This document shows positions 56,427-64,000 of a DNA stretch of 64,000 nt, in pieces (within the stretch, counting starts at the first letter, position 1; each line of letters starts with the position of its first letter). The stretch is from positions 2,418,001 to 2,482,000 of the forward strand of contig NZ_CP056117.1 in the NCBI RefSeq assembly GCF_013375935.1, read 5' to 3'. Under the pieces are notes generated by a model, which made no database searches, was not told where the DNA came from, and saw only the letters and a list, made by a program, of their open reading frames with translations. The translations under genes were made by a program, and so were the position numbers. The DNA is from Enterobacter cloacae (GTDB taxonomy: Bacteria; Pseudomonadota; Gammaproteobacteria; Enterobacterales; Enterobacteriaceae).

Positions 56427-57398
56427 TCACTGTTGCAGCTCTTTCTCTGTGAAGAGATCGGCAAACAGTGCGGTGCTCAAGTAACGCTCACCCGAAGACG
56501 GTAGGATAACCACAATATTCTTGTTGGTAAAGGTTTCATCTTCCAGCAGCTTAAGGGCTGCCGCAACTGCCGCACCGGAAGAGATGCCTGCCAGAATACC
56601 CTCTTCGTCCATCAGGCGACGCGCCGTAGAGATAGCTTCTTCATTGGTAATGGCCACGACTTTATCAATCAGCTTAAGATCCAGGTTGCCTGGAATAAAG
56701 CCCGCGCCGATACCCTGAATTTTGTGCGGGCCTGGTTTGATCTCTTCACCCGCCAGCGCCTGCGCTATAACCGGAGAATCGGTTGGCTCAACGGCAACGG
56801 TAATCAGATCTTTTTTACCCTTCGTGCCTTTAATATAGCGAGACACGCCGGTCAGCGTGCCGCCGGTGCCGACGCCGGAGATAAACACATCGACCTGGCC
56901 GTCGGTATCTTCCCAGATTTCCGGGCCCGTGGTTTTCTCGTGGATTTCCGGGTTAGCCGGGTTGCTGAACTGCTGAAGCAGCAGATATTTTGCCGGATCG
57001 CTGGCGACAATCTCTTCCGCTTTCTGAATCGCACCCTTCATGCCCTTCGCGCCTTCGGTCAGGACCAGATTTGCTCCCAGCGCCTTCAGCAGCTTACGGC
57101 GTTCAATGCTCATGGTTTCAGGCATGGTCAGCGTCAGCTTATAGCCGCGCGCCGCCGCAACATAGGCCAGCGCGATCCCGGTATTGCCGCTGGTTGGTTC
57201 AACCAGCTCAACGCCCGGCTTCAGCACGCCACGTTTTTCAGCATCCCAAATCATATTCGCACCGATACGGCACTTAACGCTGAAGCTCGGGTTACGTGAT
57301 TCGACCTTCGCCAGAATGCGTCCATTACCGATACGGTTCAGTCGAACCAGGGGCGTATGACCGATAGTCAGCGAGTTGTCTTCATAAATCTTACTCAT
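56427..57398 (-). CDS. cysK: O-acetylserine sulfhydrylase A CysK
   Basis: CysK is the main cysteine synthase, joining O-acetylserine and sulfide, and the partner of CysE in the cysteine synthase complex. The 323 residues equal E. coli CysK. Pyridoxal phosphate binds Lys42 (FSVKCRIG); the substrate loop is [10 protein letters not shown] and the phosphate loop GTGGTLTG. The upstream region conserves the E. coli CysB-regulated leader and ends AAGGACAGGCC before the ATG. Confidence 0.98.
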   Translation of the reverse strand: MSKIYEDNSLTIGHTPLVRLNRIGNGRILAKVESRNPSFSVKCRIGANMIWDAEKRGVLKPGVELVEPTSGNTGIALAYVAAARGYKLTLTMPETMSIERRKLLKALGANLVLTEGAKGMKGAIQKAEEIVASDPAKYLLLQQFSNPANPEIHEKTTGPEIWEDTDGQVDVFISGVGTGGTLTGVSRYIKGTKGKKDLITVAVEPTDSPVIAQALAGEEIKPGPHKIQGIGAGFIPGNLDLKLIDKVVAITNEEAISTARRLMDEEGILAGISSGAAVAAALKLLEDETFTNKNIVVILPSSGERYLSTALFADLFTEKELQQ

Positions 57399-57438
57399 GG
57401 CCTGTCCTTAACTGTATGAAATTGGGATACCGACCCAG

Positions 57439-57459
57439 CATACCTGTTGAACAGGTATG
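57439..57459. promoter_or_regulatory. Perfect 21-bp palindrome in the cysK leader
   Basis: CATACCTGTT (57439-57448) and AACAGGTATG (57450-57459) are exact reverse complements around one central base. It lies 41-61 bp before the cysK ATG, within the region where E. coli has the transcription start and CysB contacts. The surrounding TTATTCCATACTGATCCCC and GCATATAGATATGCGA blocks are conserved with E. coli, but I do not recall this palindrome there. It could be an operator or an RNA hairpin. Confidence 0.5.
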
Positions 57460-57561
57460 GGGAAGTAAGGAAATCGCATATCTATATGCTGCAAGGAAAT
57501 AATGGGGATCAGTATGGAATAAGGGATAGCATAAGCTACCCCTTGTTTACACATTTTTGCA

Positions 57562-58323
57562 TTATTTCCATAACGCGTGCTTTGCACGATAGCAGTCAAC
57601 CCACATCGCCGTCGCACCGCATACCGCAACCGGCATGATGAACAAGTTGAGGAAAGGAATCATGGTGAACAGGCTGGTGAGCGCGCCGAACTGCATATTG
57701 GCGACCTTCCGGGTGCGCAGAGCCGTGCGCATCTCCCTAAACGGCACCTTATGGTTATCAAACGGGTAGTCACAGTACTGGATGGCAAGCATCCAGGCGC
57801 TGAACAGGAACCACAGCACGGGCGCGACCGTCTGGCCGATGCCGGGCACAAAATAAAGGATAAGCAGCACGACCGCGCGCGGCAGGTACCAGGCAAACTT
57901 TTGCCATTCGCGCTTCATAATGCGGGGGATGTCTTTCATGATCCCCAGTACGCCCGTGTCGGGTGGCGTTGCACCGGTAAGGCGCGCTTCCAGCTGTTCG
58001 GCCAGCAGGCCGTTGAACGGCGCGGCTATCCAGTTCGCAATCGTCGAGAAGAAATAGCCGAAGACCAGCAGCACGGAGATAACCGCAATTGGCCAGAGCA
58101 GGTAGTTAAGCCACTGCAACCAGTCCGGCACATAGCTCATAAGAGACGGGATCCAGCTTTCCAGCCTGGTGAACAGCCACCAGAAGGCGCCGCCCATCAG
58201 AATAATGTTGATCAGCAACGGCAAGATCACGAAGCGCCGAATGCCCGGCAGGGAGACAAGTTTCCAGCCCTGAGAAAAATACCAGACCCCGCTGCGTGGG
58301 GCAGAAGAAGATGTTGAAACCAT
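57562..58323 (-). CDS. cysZ: Sulfate transporter CysZ
   Basis: CysZ is an inner-membrane sulfate permease that feeds the cysteine pathway and is inhibited by sulfite. The 253 residues equal E. coli CysZ. Hydrophobic segments lie near 27-50, 68-95, 140-180 and 205-240; the conserved [14 protein letters not shown] and [11 protein letters not shown] segments are present. It lies upstream of cysK on the same strand with 163 bp between, and is divergent from zipA. Confidence 0.97.
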   Translation of the reverse strand: MVSTSSSAPRSGVWYFSQGWKLVSLPGIRRFVILPLLINIILMGGAFWWLFTRLESWIPSLMSYVPDWLQWLNYLLWPIAVISVLLVFGYFFSTIANWIAAPFNGLLAEQLEARLTGATPPDTGVLGIMKDIPRIMKREWQKFAWYLPRAVVLLILYFVPGIGQTVAPVLWFLFSAWMLAIQYCDYPFDNHKVPFREMRTALRTRKVANMQFGALTSLFTMIPFLNLFIMPVAVCGATAMWVDCYRAKHALWK

Positions 58324-58552
58324 ACCAGGCTGTACTCCTTTTTACACAACCAGTGGAATTGCCCGCCTATATTATCCAGTTACGGGACAATGACCAGTTC
58401 GGAAATGTTCGAAAAACCAGCAAAAAGCACGATTTAGTTCATCTTTATGCTGTGAATGCTCTGCACACACTTGCACTTGACGTAAACGGCAAATACTCTT
58501 AGTGAGTAAATGTTTGCCGTGGTGGCAAGGTGTTAGAACAACAGAGAATATA

Positions 58553-59533
58553 ATGATGCAGGATTTGCGTCTGATATTAATCATTGTTGGCGCGATCGCC
58601 ATAATCGCTTTACTGGTACATGGTTTCTGGACCAGCCGTAAAGAGCGTTCCTCAATGTTTCGCGATCGTCCACTGAAGCGCATGAAGTCCAGTCGTGATG
58701 ACGATGACGTGGAAGACGACATCGACGGGCTGGACGATGACGGCGTGGGTGAAGTTCGTGTGCATCGGGTCAATAGTGCGCCCGGCGCGGCTCATGGGGA
58801 GCATGAAGCCCCCCGCGCTCCGCAGCACCAGTATCAACCGCCGTACGCCTCAGCCCAGCCGCGCCAGCCAGCGCCGCAGCCGGTGGAAGAGCCTGTACGT
58901 CAGGCACCGCCGCAGCCTGTGCAGCAGCCCGTGGCGCCACAGCCGGTACAGCCGCAACCCGTGCCACAACCTGCGCCGCCAGTTCAGCAGCCGCAGCAGG
59001 TGCAGCCGCCGCAGCCTGAACCCGTGCAGCCTGCGCCACAGCCCGCACCTGCTCCGCGCGTAGAGCCTGAGCCGGTCGCAGAGCCAGAACCGGTTGTTGA
59101 AAAGCCGCAGCGTAAAGAAGCGGTGATCGTCATGAACGTGGCCGCCCATCATGGCACCCATCTGAACGGCGATGTGCTGCTTAACAGCATTCAACAGGCG
59201 GGCTTCAAATTTGGCGATATGAATATTTTCCATCGTCATTTGAGTCCTGACGGCAGCGGTCCGGCACTGTTTAGCCTGGCCAATATGGTGAATCCAGGAA
59301 CGTTTGACCCGGAAATGACCGGTGATTTCGTCACGCCGGGCGTAACCATCTTTATGCAGGTGCCGTCCTACGGTGACGAACTGCAAAACTTTAAGCTGAT
59401 GCTCCAGTCCGCTCAGCACATTGCCGACGAAGTGGGCGGTGTGGTGCTCGACGACCAGCGTCGAATGATGACGCCGCAGAAGCTGCGCGAATATCAGGAC
59501 CGCATCCGCGAAGTTAAGGAAGCTAACGCGTAA
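58553..59533 (+). CDS. zipA: Cell division protein ZipA
   Basis: ZipA anchors FtsZ filaments to the inner membrane and is essential for septation. The 326-residue protein has an N-terminal membrane helix (residues 5-26), then a basic and an acidic patch ([11 protein letters not shown]). A proline- and glutamine-rich linker follows (about 85-180, many PQPV/QQP units), then the globular FtsZ-binding domain (about 190-326, [14 protein letters not shown] to [11 protein letters not shown]). The ATG at 58553 gives the canonical [10 protein letters not shown]; an upstream start at 58502 is not supported. The linker is very repetitive. Confidence 0.97.
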   Translation: MMQDLRLILIIVGAIAIIALLVHGFWTSRKERSSMFRDRPLKRMKSSRDDDDVEDDIDGLDDDGVGEVRVHRVNSAPGAAHGEHEAPRAPQHQYQPPYASAQPRQPAPQPVEEPVRQAPPQPVQQPVAPQPVQPQPVPQPAPPVQQPQQVQPPQPEPVQPAPQPAPAPRVEPEPVAEPEPVVEKPQRKEAVIVMNVAAHHGTHLNGDVLLNSIQQAGFKFGDMNIFHRHLSPDGSGPALFSLANMVNPGTFDPEMTGDFVTPGVTIFMQVPSYGDELQNFKLMLQSAQHIADEVGGVVLDDQRRMMTPQKLREYQDRIREVKEANA

Positions 59534-59560
59534 TCGTCGCGTTTACTTCAACTCCTCCTC

Positions 59561-59585
59561 AACCCCCGCCTGTCGGGGGTTTTTC
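59561..59585 (+). terminator. Terminator between zipA and ligA
   Basis: ACCCCCG (59562-59568) pairs with CGGGGGT (59574-59580) and is followed by TTTT. It ends 17 bp before the ligA start, so ligA probably needs a promoter of its own or read-through from zipA. Confidence 0.85.
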
Positions 59586-59592
59586 TCATTGA

Positions 59593-61617
<2,025 letters not shown>

Positions 61618-61618
61618 C

Positions 61619-61834
61619 GTGGAAAAAGAGCAGCTCGTTGAGATCGCCAATACGGAGATGCCGTTCGGTAAATATAAGGGCCGCAGGCTCATTGATTTGC
61701 CGGAGGAGTATCTGCTGTGGTTTGCCCGTAAGGACGAGTTTCCCGCCGGGCGTCTGGGCGAGCTGATGGCCGTCACGTTACTGATCAAAACCGAGGGGCT
61801 GACCCAGCTGGTTCAGCCCCTGAAGCGTCCTTAA
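61619..61834 (+). CDS. ypeB: Small DUF3820 protein YpeB, GTG start
   Basis: A 71-residue protein of unknown function (E. coli YpeB 72). The conserved core is MPFGKYKGRRLIDLPEEYLL (residues 14-33), the DUF3820 signature, which also occurs near exonuclease-like proteins. The start is GTG at 61619 with AGGAG just upstream inside the ligA stop region, so it is coupled to ligA. Its stop overlaps the stop of convergent yfeH by 4 bp. Confidence 0.92.
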   Translation: MEKEQLVEIANTEMPFGKYKGRRLIDLPEEYLLWFARKDEFPAGRLGELMAVTLLIKTEGLTQLVQPLKRP

Positions 61835-62826
61835 GCCTTTGCGGCGCGGGTCTCTTCCTGCGCCAGTTTTTCCTTCTGCGCCTTGTAACGGCGCGCCAGG
61901 ACCGCACAGACCATCAGCTGGATTTGGTGGAAAATCATCAGCGGCAGCACCATCATCCCAATGACCGAGGTCGGGAACAAAATATTGGCCATCGGAATCC
62001 CGTTGGCCAGGCTCTTTTTCGAGCCGCAAAACACGATGGTGATTTCATCGGCTTTACTGAAGCCGCATTTGCGGGCCACGAAGACGTTAACCGCGATGAC
62101 GATCGCCAGCAGAACGATACTGACCACAACAATAAACAGCAGCGAACCGGCCCCCACCTTGTGCCAGATGCCGTTGACAACGGCTTCGCTAAAGGCGGTG
62201 TAAACCACGAGCAGAATCGAGCTCTGATCCGTTTTCGCGATCCATTTTTTGCGTTTAGCCACGAACGCGCCGATCCAGGGGCGGGACAGGTGCCCAAGCA
62301 CAAACGGCAGCAGCAGCTGCAGGCAAATTTTACCCACCTGCTCCAGGTTACCTTCCGCGCCGTGCATATTCATCAGCAGCCCAACCAGCAGCGGGGAAAC
62401 AAAGATCCCCAGCAGGCTGGAAGCGGAAGCGGAGCAGACCGCCGCCGCGACGTTGCCGCCCGCCAGTGAGGTAAAAGCGATGGCGGACTGTACGGTGGCC
62501 GGCAAAATACACAGATAGAGGAAACCGGTATAAAGCGCCGGATCGACGTTCACCGGTGCCCACCAGGCAAACAACACCCCCAGAACCGGGAAGAGGATAA
62601 AGGTGCTGCACATTACCCAGAGATGCAGCCGCCAGTGGCTGCCGCCTGCAATAATCGCTTCCCGGGAGAGCTTGGCGCCGTGCATAAAGAACAGCAGCGC
62701 GATGGCGGCCGTGGTCAGCCCTTCAATAACTGGAACGAAACTTCCGCGCGCCGGGAAGAAGGAGGCCAGCAGGACGACGGCAATTAGGGTCAGCGTAAAC
62801 GGATCAAGGATACGAAAAAGTTTCAT
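61831..62826 (-). CDS. yfeH: Bile acid:sodium symporter family protein YfeH
   Basis: An inner-membrane transporter of the bile acid/sodium symporter (BASS) superfamily with unknown substrate. The 331 residues have about ten hydrophobic segments and the conserved GSKKSLANGIPMANILF motif near 268-284. The ATG at 62826 has AGGAG at 5-bp spacing and gives the family start MKLFRILDP; a GTG at 62832 abuts the ribosome site. It is divergent from the LysR-type gene yfeR, its probable regulator. Confidence 0.94.
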   Translation of the reverse strand: MKLFRILDPFTLTLIAVVLLASFFPARGSFVPVIEGLTTAAIALLFFMHGAKLSREAIIAGGSHWRLHLWVMCSTFILFPVLGVLFAWWAPVNVDPALYTGFLYLCILPATVQSAIAFTSLAGGNVAAAVCSASASSLLGIFVSPLLVGLLMNMHGAEGNLEQVGKICLQLLLPFVLGHLSRPWIGAFVAKRKKWIAKTDQSSILLVVYTAFSEAVVNGIWHKVGAGSLLFIVVVSIVLLAIVIAVNVFVARKCGFSKADEITIVFCGSKKSLANGIPMANILFPTSVIGMMVLPLMIFHQIQLMVCAVLARRYKAQKEKLAQEETRAAKA

Positions 62827-62915
62827 AATCACTCCTGAAATCAGATATCGCTATTGTGCTTTCTTCCCTTTGAGAAATAAAATTGATTTATTGCATTTAT
62901 TCATGAATTAATTAG

Positions 62916-63857
62916 ATGAATTATTCACTACGTCAGCTTCGCGTTTTTGTTACCGTCGCGCAGGCCCGCAGCTTTAGCCGGGCAGGGGAGATGATCGGCC
63001 TCAGCCAGTCGGCGGTCAGCCATAGCGTTAAGGAGCTGGAAACCCAGACCGGCGTAAAGCTCCTTGACCGCACGACGCGGGAAGTGGTGCTCACCGAAGC
63101 AGGACAGCAGCTGGCCGCGCGTCTGGAGAGGCTGCTGGACGAACTGAACAGCACGCTGAGGGATGTGGGCCGGCTTGGGCAACAGCTTTCCGGCACCGTG
63201 AGAGTGGCGGCGAGCCAGACGATCTCCGCGCACCTTATCCCCCAGTGCATCGCTGAAGGCAACCTGCGCTACCCGGATATCGATTTTGTTTTGCACGACA
63301 GGCCGCAGCAGTGGGTGCTGGAGAGCATCCGCCAGGGCGAGGTGGATTTTGGCATCGTTATTGACCCCGGCCCGGTGAGCGATCTGGTTTCGGAGGTTGT
63401 CCTGTCTGAACCCTTCCTGCTGCTGTGTCGCGACGACGATCCGCTGGCATTGTTACCGCAGGTGGGCTGGCAGTCGCTCCAGGGGGCGAATCTGGTTTTG
63501 CAGGATTACGCGTCGGGAAGTCGCCCGCTGATTGACGCAGCCCTGGCGGCGCAAGGCGTTCAGGCTACCATCGTTCAGGAGATCGGCCACCCCGCAACGT
63601 TATTCCCCATGGTAGAAGCGGGAATCGGTATCAGCGTATTGCCAGCGCTGGCGCTGCCCCTGCCGCAGGGAAGCCGCCTGGTTGTTAAGCGTTTTACGCC
63701 GGCTATCGAGCGTCAGCTGATGCTGGTACGCCGTAAAAATCGCTCGCTCTCGGGAGCGGCGCAGGCTATCTGGGAAGTGGTGCGCATACAGTCTCAGAAA
63801 TTAACCCAGGCCCGCACGCGCGACCCGCTGTTTAGCGTTTCTGATTGTCAGATATAG
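62916..63857 (+). CDS. yfeR: LysR-type transcriptional regulator YfeR
   Basis: A 313-residue LysR-family regulator. The N-terminal winged helix-turn-helix covers about 2-60 ([23 protein letters not shown]), followed by a linker helix and a periplasmic-binding-protein-like effector domain (about 90-295). E. coli and Salmonella YfeR regulate the divergent yfeH and respond to osmolarity; the 89-bp intergenic region here would carry the shared operator, with a T-N11-A-type site not clearly resolved. The 3' end overlaps the next gene on the opposite strand by 10 bp. Confidence 0.95.
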   Translation: MNYSLRQLRVFVTVAQARSFSRAGEMIGLSQSAVSHSVKELETQTGVKLLDRTTREVVLTEAGQQLAARLERLLDELNSTLRDVGRLGQQLSGTVRVAASQTISAHLIPQCIAEGNLRYPDIDFVLHDRPQQWVLESIRQGEVDFGIVIDPGPVSDLVSEVVLSEPFLLLCRDDDPLALLPQVGWQSLQGANLVLQDYASGSRPLIDAALAAQGVQATIVQEIGHPATLFPMVEAGIGISVLPALALPLPQGSRLVVKRFTPAIERQLMLVRRKNRSLSGAAQAIWEVVRIQSQKLTQARTRDPLFSVSDCQI

Positions 63858-64000
63858 ACATCAATCTGACGATCGTCGGAAGGGTGATTAACCCCTTCGG
63901 CTTTACCCAGCATTTGCTCCTGCTTTTTCTGCGCTTCTTCGGCCTGCTGGCGCTGCAATTGTGCCAGCTGCGCCTGTAGCATTTTGATTTGCGTCTGGAT
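63848..64000 (-). CDS. FlxA-like coiled-coil protein, C-terminal fragment
   Basis: Fifty codons are visible before the window ends, reading leftward to a TGA at 63848. The fragment is rich in Gln, Ala and Glu with a heptad pattern ([19 protein letters not shown]), then a linker and the end RQIDVYI. This matches the C terminus of FlxA-like proteins, a family linked to flagellar sigma-28 regulons in E. coli. The N-terminal part and start lie beyond the window. In K-12 this place is occupied by yfeN and the xap genes. Confidence 0.65.
   Translation of the reverse strand: MQTQIKMLQAQLAQLQRQQAEEAQKKQEQMLGKAEGVNHPSDDRQIDVYI

Noticed and set aside
58820..59100. Tandem-repeat element in zipA
   Set aside because: The repetitive CAGCC-rich DNA encodes the normal proline/glutamine-rich linker of ZipA in frame.

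Overview
The window is a piece of a chromosome from a member of the Enterobacteriaceae, most likely Enterobacter (E. cloacae complex) or a close relative such as Lelliottia or Leclercia. Protein lengths and gene order follow the E. coli K-12 segment from ppx-ppk to yfeR almost gene by gene. Several islands present in K-12 are missing, and a few genes that K-12 lacks at these places are inserted. No rRNA, tRNA or CRISPR array was recognised.

Layout, left to right: ppx (partial and frameshifted) and ppk; purMN; a family 1 glycosidase gene with paired palindromic operators inserted between purM and upp; upp-uraA; hda, which starts with CTG; an accessory island at about 9.4-14.1 kb (PTS permease subunit IIC, glycosylasparaginase, M17 aminopeptidase, and a divergent regulator that looks like a degraded transposase); then arsC-like yfgD, bepA, perM, bcp-gcvR, dapA-bamC, purC, ypfJ-tmcA, ypfH, ypfN, dapE-yffB, the 19-codon ypfM, acrD, narQ, aegA, nudK, ypfG, talA-tktB and maeB. 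A 1285-bp IS481-family element sits inside a palindromic intergenic repeat at the maeB/hemF junction, where K-12 carries the eut operon. Then follow amiA-hemF, ypeA-yfeZ-yfeY, yfeX, cysPTWA-cysM, pdxK, ptsHI-crr, cysK, cysZ, zipA, ligA-ypeB, yfeH/yfeR (divergent) and the C-terminal end of a FlxA-like gene.

Functional groups: purine synthesis and salvage (purM, purN, purC, upp, uraA), with PurR-box palindromes before purM and purC; cysteine and sulfur assimilation (cysPTWA, cysM, cysK, cysZ); general PTS (ptsH, ptsI, crr); diaminopimelate/lysine synthesis (dapA, dapE); envelope quality control and division (bepA, bamC, amiA, zipA); polyphosphate metabolism (ppk, ppx); non-oxidative pentose phosphate enzymes (talA, tktB).

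The best candidate for an undescribed system is the 9.4-14.1 kb island. Three tightly packed genes (the last two overlapping by 4 bp) encode a cellobiose-type PTS membrane subunit, a cytoplasmic N4-(beta-N-acetylglucosaminyl)-asparaginase and a leucyl-aminopeptidase-family enzyme. They are transcribed away from a gene for an IS481-like protein whose DDE catalytic residues are degraded. Together they could import and dismantle glycosylated asparagine or small glycopeptides. That function is inferred from families and context, not shown by the sequence.
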